Shown one piece after another: positions 24,090 through 34,596 of a stretch of 64,000 nucleotides of DNA. Made by a program: the position numbers and the translations under genes. Below the pieces are notes generated by a model. That model did no database searches. It saw only the letters and a program-made list of their open reading frames with translations, and had not been told where the DNA came from. Position 1 is the stretch's first letter. Every line of letters starts with the position of its first letter. Origin of the DNA: Lunularia cruciata (taxonomy: Eukaryota; Streptophyta; Marchantiopsida; Lunulariales; Lunulariaceae); the NCBI GenBank assembly GCA_948567375.1, contig OX419757.1, positions 23,746,001 through 23,810,000 of the forward strand, read 5' to 3'.

Positions 24090-24207
24090 TTCATCCTGAA
24101 GACTCTTTTCTTTGCCTTCTTTGGCCATACAGGCGCAATACGACTTCTCTATACACTTCTTCTCCTTTATTTTGAAAACAACAAAAAAATGTGGGCACCA
24201 CAGATCT

Positions 24208-25184
24208 TCCCTATTTTCTTCTTTGGGACAATGACAATGGGGGAAACCCATTCACTGCTTAAGATAGGGAAGATGATTCTAGCTCCTAAGTACTTGTCGA
24301 TTTCATCTTTCACCAACAGAGAGTACTTCGGGTTTAGGCGGTATTGTCGCTACCGAACCGGAACTGCACCTTCAACTAGATCAATCCGGTGTTCTCTGAA
24401 TTCTCGTGGAATACCCAGCATTTGATCAATTGACCAGGCAAATACATCTTGGAATTCTATAAATAGGGCAGTGTATCCTGCCAACTCATCCGAAGTAACT
24501 GTCTTTGAAATCTTTAAAATTTTTCCTTCAGTTAATAAAACATCTTGATAGTCATCGGGGTTGATGACTCCTTCAATGTGGCTTACTCGGCTTAATCCGA
24601 GGCGAGCTGCCATCAAACCTCCTTCCTCCAAGTCAGGTTCACCCGAGGCGAGGTCATATGGATCTTCGTCTTCAACATCCACCTCGTAGCATTCCAAGTA
24701 ATTAACTTGGACTTTGTCTTCGGATTTGTTTAAGGACAAAGACGAGTCTTTGGATTTGTCCTCCTCTTCCGACGAACTGGTTTCCCCGAGATGGGGAACC
24801 TTTGTCCAACTCACAGTCACCAGCTTCTGATCTTTGGACGAAATGTCCTTGAATCTTAACTTTTGCTGATGTATATCCACTACAACTTGGGCGCTATACA
24901 ACTGGGGTCTACCAATCAACAGAGGGTAACCCGTCTTTGTCATTGGTTGCAACACAATGTAATTCAACTTGAAGGGTACCCCTCCAATGATTGTGGTGAT
25001 GTTTGACAGCATGCCCAATGGCCGTCTCTTGGTTTGGTCTGCAAACTTCAACACTCGAGGTGTTGGTTCAAACGTGTAATACCTGAGTCGATTCATAGTA
25101 TCTTTGGTCATGACATTCACACCGCACCCAGAGTCAATGGGTATTGATGTGATCATGCACCTGCAATCTCCGCGTCTACCTTGG
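24208..25184 (-). pseudogene. Protease region and RT start of element A
   Basis: The longest open stretch (25156-24350) shows the aspartic protease motif as 'IPIDSGCGVNVMTKDT', then 'PLLIGRPQLYSAQVVVD', then an acidic linker and 'FAWSIDQMLGIPREFREHRI' leading into RT. A TAG stop near 24350 replaces the CAG seen at this point in element C. The region ends abruptly at 25184, where element B is inserted; in element C the same sequence continues as GGGAGATCCC. Confidence 0.8.
25180..25184. repeat. Probable target-site duplication of element B (left copy)
   Basis: CTTGG immediately precedes B's LTR start. The orthologous site in element C reads CTCGG followed by GAGATCCC. The right-hand copy cannot be checked because B's right LTR is cut off at 36470. 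Confidence 0.5.
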
Positions 25185-25504
25185 TGTCATCGGGAAAATA
25201 GCCCACGTGTACCCTTGAGGCTTTTGGGCTTTGAGGTAAAGGACATGAAAGAAAAGGCTTGGACAGGAAGGAAAAGGAAGGGAAAGGCCTGCTGGGAGAA
25301 AGGAGAATTATCAAAGGGCTAGGGCTTGGCCAGGGGAGAAGGAGAATTTTGGAAAGTGCTTGCTGTGCAGAAATTTGGAGAGAAAGACCTGCTGGGAGAG
25401 AGGAGAATTATCGAAGGGTTAAGCCTTGGCCAGGAAGGACAGACATTTTTGAAATGTGAGAGGACAGGAGGGGGAAGGGCAAGAGGAGAAATTTCCAAGA
25501 AGCT

Positions 25505-26800
25505 GGAGGGTTTGGACAGAGGAACACACATAGGAGAGTTGAAAGCTTGGAGAGGAGGGGGTTTGGCAGGAGGAGAAATTCTTGAGAAGCTGGAGGGTTT
25601 GGACAAAGGAACACACATAGGAGAGAAATTTTTGAGTTGGACAGGAGGGGGTTTGGCAGGAGGAGAAATTCTCGAGAAGCAGGAGGGTTTGGATAGAGGA
25701 ACACACACAAGAGAGAAATTTTCGAGTTGGACAGGAGGAGGTTTGACAGGAGGAGAAATTCTCGAGAAGCTGGAGGGTTTGGACAGAAGATCACACATAG
25801 GAGGGAAATTTTGGAGTTGGACAGGAGGGAGTTTGGCAGGAGGAGAAATTCCCGAGAAGCTGGAGGGTTGAGACAGAGGAACACACACAGGAGAAAAATT
25901 TTCAAGTTGGACAGGAGTGGGTTTGGCAGGAGAGAAATTCTCAAGAGTAAAGGGTTTGGACAGAGAGAGAATGTGCAGGAAATTTTGAGTTGGACACAGA
26001 GAGAATGTGCAGGAATTTTTGAGTTGGACAGGAGTGGGTTTGGCAGGAGAGAAATTCTCGAGAAGCTGGAGGGTTTGGACAAAGGAACACACACATGAGG
26101 GAAATTTTTGAGGTGGACAGGAGAGGGTTTGGCAGGAGGAGAAATTCCCGAGAAGCTGGAGGGTTTGGATAGAGGAACACACACAGGAGAGAAATTTTTG
26201 AGTTGGACAGGAGAGGGTTTGGCAGGAGAGAAATTCTCAAGAGTGAAGGGTTTGGATAGAGAGAGAATGTGCAGGAAATTTTGAGTTGGACACAGAGAGA
26301 ATGTGCAGCAATTTTCAAGTTGGACAGGAGAGGGTTTGGCAGGAGAGAAATTCTCAAGAGTGAAGGGTTTGGACAGAGAGAGAATGTGCAGGAATTTTTG
26401 AGTTGGACAGGAGAGGGTTTGGCAGGAGAGAAATTCTCAAGAGTGAAGGGTTTGGACAGAGAGAGAATGTGCAGGAATTTTTGAGTTGGGCAGGAGAGGG
26501 TTTGGCAGGAGAGAAATTCTCAAGAGTGAAGGGTTTGGACAGAGAGAGAATGTGCAAGAATTTTTGAGTTGGACAGGAGAGGGTTTGGCAGGAGAGAAAT
26601 TCTCAAGAGTGAAGGGTTTGGACAGAGAGAGAATGTGCAGGAATTTTTGAGTTGGGCAGGAGAGGGTTTGGCAGGAGAGAAATTCTCAAGAGTGAAGGGT
26701 TTGGACAGAGAGAGAATGTGCAGGAATTTTCGAGTTGGACAGGAGAGGGTTTGGCAGGAGAGAAATTCTCAAGAAGTGAAGGGTTTGGACAGAGGAACAA
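25505..26800 (+). repeat. Tandem array in U3 of B: 90-bp then 83-bp units
   Basis: Each unit contains GGGTTTGGACAGAG, GAGTTGGACAGGAG, GGTTTGGCAGGAG and GAAATTCTC blocks. Unit starts at 25595, 25685, 25775 and 25865 are 90 bp apart. From about 26365 the period is 83 bp (26365, 26448, 26531, 26614, 26697), with the longer GGAACACACAC variant replaced by GAGAATGTGCAGG. About 15 units in all. The right LTR has a similar array with a different mix of units. Confidence 0.9.
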
Positions 26801-27086
26801 TCAAGAGAGGAATTTTTGAGTTGGAAGGAATGGAGCATGTGCAAGAGAGAAGTGCTAGGACAAAAGGAAAATTTTTGTAGGGGGACTGTTAGGGCTTGAG
26901 AGTGCAAGGCAAAAGTTTTTCCTCTCAAGAGAATCGAAGGAGAGAGTGCAAGAGAGAGAGGGCTGGGAGAAAGAAAATTTTCGCAGGAGATGCTAGGGCT
27001 TGAGACAGCAAGGCAGGGGAGGGTTTTCTTCTTGAAGGAATGGAGCATGTGCAGGAGAGAAGTGTTGGGACAAAAGGAAAATTTTC

Positions 27087-27790
27087 GCAGGTCTGAAGGG
27101 CAGGCTGCAGGAGTAGCAAAAGGAAACTCTCACAAAGGTGAGAACAAGACTGAAGAAGAGAGATTTCTGTGGACAAAATGTTGATAGAGTGTTGAGGGAC
27201 AGAATTGGAAAGGGAATTTTTGCAGGTCTGAAGGGCAGGCTGCAGGAGTAGCAAAAGAAAACTCTCACGAAGGTGAGAACAGGACTGAGGAAGGAAGGTT
27301 TCTGTGGAAAAATGTGATAGAGTGTTGAAGGACAGAATTGGAAAGGGAATTTTTGCAGGTCTGAAGGGCAGGCTGCAGGAGTAGCAAAAGAAAACTCTCA
27401 CAAAGGTGAGAACAGGACTGAGGAAGGAAGGTTTTTGTGGAAAAATGTGGATAGAGTGATGAAGGACAAAATTGGAGAGAAATTTTTGCAGGTCTAAAGG
27501 GCAGGCTGCAGGAGTAGCAAAAGGAAACTCTCACGAATGTGAGAACATGAATGAGGAAGAGAGATTTCTGTGTGAAAATGTTGATAGAGTGTTGAAGGAC
27601 AGAATTGGAAAGGGAATTTTTGCAGGTCTGAAGGGCAGGCTGCAGGAGTAGCAAAAGGAAACTCTCACAAAGGTGAGAATAGGACTGAGGAAGGAAGGTT
27701 GGTGTGGAAAAATCTGGATAGAGTGATGAAGGAAAAAATTGGAGAGGAATTTTTGCAGGTCTGAAGGGGATTTGCTGCAGAAGTTGCCAA
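27087..27790 (+). repeat. Second tandem array in U3 of B: about 133-bp units
   Basis: GCAGGTCTGAAGGGCAGG recurs near 27087, 27222, 27355, 27488, 27622 and 27754, a period of 132-135 bp. Each unit holds GTAGCAAAAGGAAACTCTCAC, GGTGAGAACA and GGACAGAATTGG blocks. The last unit is divergent. The array does not survive in the right LTR because that LTR is truncated before this point. Confidence 0.9.
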
Positions 27791-28344
27791 AGGATAATCT
27801 CCCAAAGGTGAGGATAGGAGTGAAGAAGAAAGATATTTTTTTTGGGAAGATGTTGTGAAGAGTGACTAAACAGGCAGTGATAGGAGCTAGTCAGGAAGAA
27901 GAGGAGGAGAATTTCAAGGTGGCTCAGCTCATCTGGAACAAAGGCAAGAAAAGATTTGAAGTTGGTTGGCCTGTCTGAATGGAGTGAATCTGATCTGCAA
28001 AACATGGCATAGGAGAATGAAGAGGTTCGAAGGGCGAGTTGCCTTGTCTGCTGTTGGACAGAATATATGTGAACTGCCGGCTGAGTTGATGAGCAGTTGC
28101 AACCTTAGGGCAGGCATTGTCTTGACTAGAACTATTTGACTTATCCAACCTTGTGAACGTTGTTGTTGAAACTCTTGTGAATGATGAATCTTGGAAGCGG
28201 ATTTGTGTTATGAATTGTGACTAGAGTTGAGGAAAACTCCATTCTAGGAACTCTCAGTCCGGTCCATGTGAATAGCATAATTAAATGATCTGGGTGCCTG
28301 GGTTTATGTTTGGTTAGATCACTCAGTTGTTGTTTCTTTTATTT

Positions 28345-28352
28345 TATATAAG
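28345..28352 (+). promoter_or_regulatory. TATA box of element B LTR
   Basis: TATATAAG, followed by GGGCC, lies 345 bp before the LTR end and downstream of both tandem arrays. That is a normal position for an LTR core promoter with the arrays in U3. Confidence 0.6.
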
Positions 28353-28694
28353 GGCCACCTGACCTAGGTCTATGAACTGCCAGATCCCGAACCATAGCTT
28401 GAACCTGACGTGAAAATAGAATATGAGACCAGGCAGAGGTAGAAAACATAACACCAGACTTGCATGACAAGATTAATTTTATGAAAGTCAAGGATAAAAC
28501 AAAACCTTCAGGGAGAGCCAACCTCAGGGAAACTGAAACAACAAGTTCATATAGAGACAAATTCCTGACAATCCAGGAGTAGGGAAGGAATGTCAATCTA
28601 TGGGAAAGACCCAAAAGGACAGTAGGGAAAAACTAAGCACAAGCAGCCATGTGCTTGGTGCACTCTTGAGACCAAACGTTCCCCACGACATAAG

Positions 28695-28712
28695 TGGCGA
28701 CCATGCTAGGGA
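28695..28712 (+). other. Primer-binding site of element B
   Basis: TGGCGACCATGCTAGGGA begins four bases after the LTR end and starts with the TGG expected to pair with a tRNA CCA end. The TGGCGAC...GGGA layout recalls the tRNA-Arg-type sites of some plant gypsy elements; the tRNA itself is not resolved. Confidence 0.65.
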
Positions 28713-28819
28713 ATCTCGAGGCTTGTGCTTAGAGGTTACGACTAGTTGGAGTTGGGGAAGGGAACAAGGACAGATTGGACTGATCTAAGTGGACAGTATT
28801 GAGCTATGCTGAGGTAGAG

Positions 28820-30316
28820 ATGGGCTCAAAGGCTTCATCTTCTGCTATGACAAGGGAATAGGAGATCTCACTGATTGTCATGGTAATCATGAGAGCCATG
28901 AAGGATCAAGACAAAGAAAGAGACAAGGTGAGAGTGCAGTCTTCACAAGTCACAAAGTATCTGCGTGCTATGGTAGATCAGGAAGGGGAATTTGATGGTA
29001 AGGACGTGACCAAGTACCTAAAGGTCTACTAGAGAGAGGCTAAGCTTCATGATCTGGATGAGAACATTGCCATTGCTAGGTTTCCTACGTTGGCTGAGCT
29101 CGAAATCAGGAGGGTGGTTGAGGGCTTGGTGCGAGGGGTGGAGACATGGGAGGAGTTCTCCCCAATGATGAAAGAGGAATTCTTGCTGCAAGATGCAGAT
29201 CGGGTCACCCAGGCCATGTTCTTGGATTGGGTGAATGATAGGAGTAAAAACTTGGGCCCTCAAGATCTTCTAAGAGAGTTTAATAAGAGACTGGGGCATC
29301 TGTCAGCTTGTGAAGCTGAGGCCATTAGACTATAGAGGTCTAACTACTTTCTGCGAGCTGCGGATAGTTGTTTGCGGGATGAGTTGGAGTATGCACTCGA
29401 TTTGCTCCAACCTGATTGGTTGGGAGCGGTAGAGCGGGGAAAGATTGAGGAGGCGGTTGTCTGGGTAAACCATAGGCGGAGGCAGAGAGAGCTGGATGAA
29501 GAAGCAATAGCCAAAGCGCATATTTGGAGTAACGTGGTTGGGTCCGGGAGAGGGAAGGAGGGACAGCAAATGAGTGAGATGCCCAAAGAAGGGGCAGTGG
29601 ATGAGATCTCGCGGCTGATGGAGGGGTTGAAGATTCTGACCACCAAGGTCGACCAATTGCAGAGTGGGAGTAGCACTGCAAGGACGGATGGAGAGAGGAG
29701 GCAACCCTATGGATGCATGTGGTATGACAGTAAGAGTCATGCCAAAAGGGACTGCCAAGAGCTATCAAAAGTAGTACGCAAACAATGGGTGAAGTTTGTT
29801 GGAGAACCTGGGATGAAGAAGATAGCCTTCTATGATATTGGGGAGCCAATAACGCTGAACGGTAACAAGGGAGGGATGAAGGTGCTGCTGGAAAGACACA
29901 TGGGCAAACATGAAGTAAGTATGGCAGTCGCTGCATTTGAGCCTAGTGTGTATAGTGCAATGAGTGAAGTGAAGCATTGTGCAGACCTAGGAGAAGTTGA
30001 GAAGAAGAGACTAGCAGAGCAAGTCCGGAGGAAATCAGGGTGGGATGTGCCGGTGGTAATAACTGCCATCACCGCGGAAGTTGGTGCCACTTGGGATACT
30101 ATGGTGGAAGAGAAACAAAAATCTGATCAACGGGCAGATAGTGAAGGGCAGCCAAGGGAAAAGCAACAGCGAGTGGAACCGGAGAGGAGGCAGGTTAGAA
30201 GGAAAGAGGTGCAGTTCAGCACAAAAGAGCAAGGATCAGAATTTGGGCGTTGGAGAAGAGTCACAAATGGACACAGAAGGGGCAGCAAACCAAAAGCCGG
30301 GAGAGAGATCTCCTAG
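28820..30316 (+). pseudogene. Element B gag
   Basis: The frame starts at ATG 28820 and runs to 30316 with in-frame TAG at 28859, 29030 and 29333. Each fits a former CAG (Gln). An alpha-helical capsid-like region includes 'EEFSPMMKEEFLLQDADRV' and 'DLLREFNKRLGHLSACEAEA'. A zinc-knuckle remnant, 'CMWYDSKSHAKRDC', has the CX2CX4HX4C spacing but the second Cys is Tyr (TGT to TAT). The end overlaps the protease frame (starting 30081) in the +1 frame; whether that reflects programmed frameshifting or a later indel cannot be told. It is inactive as found. Confidence 0.75.
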
Positions 30317-31130
30317 GAAGGGGCCGGGTTGGCTGTTGAGCCGGGACATAGAAATGGAACTGGATCCGCAAGAGATTGCCAAAAAGTTCTGGAAGCAAGA
30401 GTTCTTTGGTAGCTTGAGGAAGGATGTGCAGGACCTTATCCTTGTCAAGGCAAAGAAGAAACGATTCTACAAGGAAGGACCGCACACATCCTTGCTGTAC
30501 AAGGACGAGAGTGAGGCTGAAGGAGAGGTGGGAATTTTTGGGCTTGAGCTTGAACAGGAAAAACCAGAGGATGAGACCCGAGAAGCACGTGTCTATGATG
30601 CTGCTCTTGAGGATGAGAAGTCTTTTGTGCCCTTGTCAGAGGAGGTGCAAGACTCTTTTTGGGCAAGAAGTTGCAGCGAGTGCAAGATTGAGATGCAAGG
30701 AGTGAAAGCACCGGTGAGAGCGCTGATTGATTCAGGATTTGAGGTCAATCTTGTGTCAAAGGCGGTCTACGATGAAGGGCAATGGAAGGTGGACCGTGAC
30801 ATCGACTGGAAGGTAAACTCAGTGAATAGAACCAGAAATGCATTGTGGGGAGCTTGTCCGGATGTAAGAATCAAGATAGGGAATGTGGTAGAGCCTATTA
30901 ATGTGTTCGTTCATGATACCTTGCCCTACCCGGTGATCCTAGGACAGCCCTTCATTACTCAGTTTAGAATGGAGAGCAAAGTTCTGAACGATGGGACTCA
31001 CATGGCAAAGGCTAGAAGTCAGAACGGGGCCAGAATAGTGCAATTCCCTACTGTGTTTCTGGGCAGCGACAGGAACAGGAGAGAGTTAAGAGATCCAGAA
31101 AAGCCTATTGGAAGGTGGGGTTTCCACTAG
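30081..31130 (+). pseudogene. Element B protease region
   Basis: This 349-codon open stretch contains 'RDIEMELDPQEIAKKFWKQE' and an acidic segment, then the aspartic protease site 'VRALIDSGFEVNLVS' (Asp codon at 30729) and the family's hydrophobic end 'YPVILGQPFITQF'. The usual D-[ST]-G triad is kept as DSG. Reading continues toward RT in another frame from about 31091, where 'AYWKVGFPLGVLSEKVGKQG' is open, so a frameshift lies near 31090. Confidence 0.75.
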
Positions 31131-32706
31131 GCGTCTTGTCAGAGAAGGTGGGGAAACAAGGCGCCCTATGCTACATTCCACCGCAAGAGATCAGTGAGGA
31201 GGACTGTTTTGATAGGACCTATGTGGGAATCTAGAGTGGTAGAACTGTTTGCTTTGCACATGTAGGGAGTACCACGGGAATTTTGCAGAAGAGAATGAAA
31301 GGGAAAGAGAGAGTTCTGAAAACAACAAGGGAAATGGATGATAGCGAGACTATCATTGGACTGTTGGAGGATTGGGGAGAAGGTAGGGCAGTCCAAAAGG
31401 TGATTAGGGAAATGGAGAAAGGAGAACCCGTGATTGAAATAGGAAGGGAGCTTCATGAAACACTTTCAAAGTTGGTTCATGAAGTGAGATGTGACACTAA
31501 GAACAAAACAGTGGACAAAAAGGTTCGTCCTATTGCTGTCCCATTGCCATTGGATGCTTTTGATTTGATGCGTAGGACTAGAGAGGAACCAGGACTGAGG
31601 CAAGAAAAGGATATTGGTCACTCGTTTACTAAAGAGACCTTGGATGAGCTTACGGTCGGAGGGGATGGATTGCTCACAGAAGTTGAGCACCGTGCATTTA
31701 AGGAAATGATTGGGAAGTGCGGGAAGGCTTTTGCTTTCAAATTCAAGGAGATTGGGTGTGTGAATTGGCAGGAAATCACACCGATGATAATTTTCATGGT
31801 TCGGCATGTACCGTGGGATCTGAGACCAATACCAGTGCCAAAGGCGCTTCTGCCCCAGCTGACAAAACTACTGAAGGAGAAAGTTTAGGCAAAGATTTTA
31901 GAACCATCAGAAGCGCCATACTCAAATTGCTGGTTCACCGTCCGGAAGAAGAATGGTAAGTTGCGGTTCATACAGGATATGCAACCGCCAAATAAGGTAA
32001 CAATCCGGAATTCTGGTGTTGGACCGGCTGTGGATGAGTTTGCTGAGGAGTTTGTAGGGAGGGCAATCTATTCTATAGGAGATTTGTATTCAGGTTATGA
32101 TCAGTTTCAGCTTGCTGAAGGGAGCCGGGACATAACCACAATGCGAACACCGTTAGGGCTGATGCGTATGTGCACTCTCCCATGGGGACTACTAACTCTG
32201 TGGCGCATATGCAAAGCGCTATGAATCGAATTCTGCAGTTTTTTATCCCTGAGAGGACCCGTCCATTCTTGGATGATACACCTGTCAAGGGCTGCACAGA
32301 GAGCAAGAAAGATGAAACTTTGGTGGAAGGAGGTATTAGGAGGTTTGTCATAAATCATATTCAAGATCTGGAGGCGATACTAAGAAGGTTGATGGAAGCA
32401 AGGGTGACTCTCTTTTGAGAGAAGTCGGCATTTGGACTTGGAGAAATCCTTGTGGTGGGACACTTGTGTGGCTCGTATGGAAGGAAGCCAAATCCAGAAA
32501 AGGTGGACATAATAGGGAAGATCAAGGACTGTTCCTCAGTTCAAGAGGTAAGAAGGTTCTTAGGGGCATGCATTTTCTACCGTATATGGATTCCACACTT
32601 TGGTCATGTTGCAGAGCCGCTCTACCAGCTTTTGAGGAAAAGGATCAGGTTTGTTTGGAGACCGGAACATTTGGTTGCTATGGCAAAACTAAAGAAAGCG
32701 CTGTAG
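31091..32706 (+). pseudogene. Element B reverse transcriptase
   Basis: RT begins around 31880: 'EPSEAPYSNCWFTVRKKNGK', 'VDEFAEEFVGRAIYSIGDL', 'SGYDQFQL', 'SRDITTMRTPLGLMRM', then after a one-base deletion near 32185 'MGTTNSVAHMQSAMNRI'. The catalytic box is 'PFLDDTPVKG' (FLDD at 32266-32277). Connection sequence follows: 'EVRRFLGACIFYRIWIPHFG'. TAG codons at 31232, 31886 and 32704 and TGA at 32416 interrupt it. Restoring none of these, the family assignment is still clear. The 'FLDD-PVKG' and 'GIRRFVINHIQDLEAILRRL' segments resemble gypsy elements I know mainly from fungi. Confidence 0.8.
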
Positions 32707-32715
32707 AACCCGCCT

Positions 32716-33125
32716 GTGCCCCACCCGCTTGACTACCGCTGTGGACGACCAATTATAGTTACAGTTGACTCAAGTTCCTACGGTGCTGGTTGGGCTGTGG
32801 GCCAAGACAATGAGAACGGCAACAGATTTGCAGCAAGGTTTGGAGCAAGGATCTTCATGGAATGGCAACGGAGGTACCCTCAGATCAAACGGGAATTGTG
32901 GGGTGTCAAGATAGCACTAAGACAGGATAGAAACTGCCTAATAGGGACCTATGTCATCCTAGAGACAGATTGCTTGTCACTACTTGGAATGGTTGCCAAC
33001 TGTGACACTCCAGACATTGCCATGTTGCGTTGGATAGCGTTCATTCGGATGTTTAATCCAGAGCTAAGGTACATAGCTGGGAAGGACAATCCGGTAGCTG
33101 ATATGTTGTCTAGAGCACGTTATGA
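32716..33125 (+). pseudogene. Element B RNase H
   Basis: The domain is open within the larger frame 32716-33792. The expected acidic residues appear in 'IVTVDSSSYGAGWAVGQ' (Asp), 'QIKRELWGVKIAL' (Glu), 'VILETDCLSLLG' (Asp) and 'IAGKDNPVADMLSR' (Asp). It degrades the RNA strand of the replication hybrid. A TAG at 32704 separates it from RT. Confidence 0.8.
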
Positions 33126-34569
33126 AGGAGCTGAAAATGACTGTATGGTGGATGTGCATGAGCTGGACTTGAACTTACCCTTTAGAGAAGAACTGTACAA
33201 GGATGATCTTCTGGTGGTTGGGAAGTATCTTAGTTCTCTAGAGAAGAACTCTGAATGGACCAGGGAAGAGTTTGAGAAGATTAGAAGGAGATCGGGAAAG
33301 TTCTTGTTGAAGGATGGGTATCTCTGGCAAAGGCCCAAGGGCAGCTCTGGAGTTCCACTGAGAGTGTTGGGAGATGAGGAGACAAAGCGAAGAGTGCTAC
33401 CGGAGTCGCACAACGCGGATGCTGCCGGACACCGTGGGGTTCAAGGTACATACAAGCGCATCCGAGGTTTGTACTGGTGGCCAGGTATTTACACAAAGGT
33501 ACGGCAGTATGTGGAAACCTGTGAAATCTGTCAGATCTACTCCAAGGTAAGGCACAGAGATGGCTTGAAACCTACTTATCCGCTGAATCTCCATTTTCAG
33601 TGGGTTTTGGACTTGGTTCATATGCCTTTAGGAGTTCGAGGAGCTAAATATCTAGTACTAGCTAGGGAAGACCTGTCTAATTATGTGGAAGGAAGAGCAT
33701 TGTCGTCTACGCATACCCAACAGGTGTGTCGGTTTGTCTTAGAGGATATCATTGCCAGGTACGGATGTTTCTACCGGATGAGGGCAGATTGAGGTGAGTT
33801 GGATGCAAGGGAAGCAACTGACTTCTTTGCTAAGTTCAACATCAAACTGAACTTGACTACTACCTACAATCCGGAAGCCAACGGTAAGAGTGAGCGAGGT
33901 CATCCGCCGATAGTGAATGCTTTGGTGAAGGCTTGCCAAGGTGAGACCTACAGATGGCCTGATTTGCTGCCCTTAGCGCTTATGGCAGATAGGTTAACTT
34001 GCAGCTTAGTGACTAGAATGCCGCCTGCTGAACTAGTATCAAGGCACTTACCTATTATGCCTGTGGAAGAGGACATCATTAGTTGGAGAACTATTCAGTG
34101 GGAGGACAATGTGTCTACAGAAGAATTGATAATGCTCAGAATCAAGCACTTTAACTTGACACCATAGAGGATACAAATGGCACGCAAGAAGGTGAAGGAA
34201 GCGCGGCTGAGGAACAAAGTATACTTTGACAAGACTCACCGACTGCGACCAGTGCCTATCAGTGAAGAGGACTGGGTGCTGATTTCTGATAACAGCCTAG
34301 ACGTACAGCATTCGACCCTCAAGAAGTTTGCCCGCCATTGGAATGGCCCATTTGTTGTTACCAAAGTTCACGAGAATGCCACCTACAGTGTGCGAGAGCT
34401 AGATGGTACTGAACATTGTCTGCCATATGCAAGGAAAAGGGTTAAACTTTTCAAGAGGCAATTACAAACTGAGGAGGGAAGAGATCGTGACTTTGGCTCT
34501 GGAGGTGAGTTGGAAGATGCCATGAAGAAAGCTCATATTGATCACACTGGACTTGCTCGTGCAGACTAG
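33126..34569 (+). pseudogene. Element B integrase
   Basis: The zinc-binding module is 'SHNADAAGHRGVQGTYKRIR' plus 'CEICQIYSK'. The catalytic Asp-Asp-Glu residues fall in 'WVLDLVHMPLG', 'MRAD-GELDA' (Asp just before the stop) and 'NPEANGKSERG'. TGA at 33790, beside the second Asp, is consistent with a former CGA. TAG at 34165 is consistent with a former CAG. The C-terminal 'FARHWNGPFVVTKV' and 'YSVRELDGTEHCLPY' form the usual SH3-like tail; no chromodomain is seen. It ends 10 bases before the polypurine tract. Confidence 0.8.
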
Positions 34570-34578
34570 TGGCTGCAT

Positions 34579-34596
34579 AGGATTGGTGGGGGTGAA
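34579..34596 (+). other. Polypurine tract of element B
   Basis: AGGATTGGTGGGGGTGAA sits directly before the right LTR start TGTCATCGGG. Confidence 0.75.

Larger units (their letters stand above)
20446..24202 (-). mobile_element. Solo LTR, long type (3757 bp)
   Basis: It starts TGTGACAACCCGG, ends GGGCACCACA, and is flanked by GATCT duplications. No internal gag-pol is present. It has inserted into the RT region of element A. Because the interrupted sequence is known from element C, the insertion site can be read exactly. The LTR contains the long reading frame described separately, a variant TATA-like box (TACTTAAG on the minus strand, about 21112-21119) and a palindromic U3 motif at 24066-24089. 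A solo LTR usually arises by recombination between the two LTRs of a full element. Confidence 0.9.
25185..28690 (+). mobile_element. Element B 5' LTR (3506 bp)
   Basis: It runs from TGTCATCGGG to CCCCACGACA, giving 4-bp inverted ends TGTC...GACA. The start is identical to the right LTR at 34597, and a primer-binding site follows the end by four bases. Its U3 contains two separate tandem arrays (about 25505-26800 and 27087-27780). A TATA box lies at 28345-28352, leaving an R-U5 of roughly 300 bp. Long open frames in it come from the repeat arrays, not from a recognisable protein. Confidence 0.85.

Noticed and set aside
25326-27048. Long plus- and minus-strand frames (up to 287 codons) in B's left LTR, and equivalents at 34731-36486
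   Set aside because: They follow the tandem units, run on both strands and contain no recognisable domain; treated as repeat artefacts.
27087-27790. Regularly spaced repeats that could suggest a CRISPR-like array
   Set aside because: The units are directly abutting 133-bp tandem repeats without unique spacers, inside a plant LTR.
28820-34569. Element B as an endogenous pararetrovirus
   Set aside because: It has paired LTRs, a primer-binding site, a polypurine tract and an integrase, so it is an LTR retrotransposon; no movement protein is seen.
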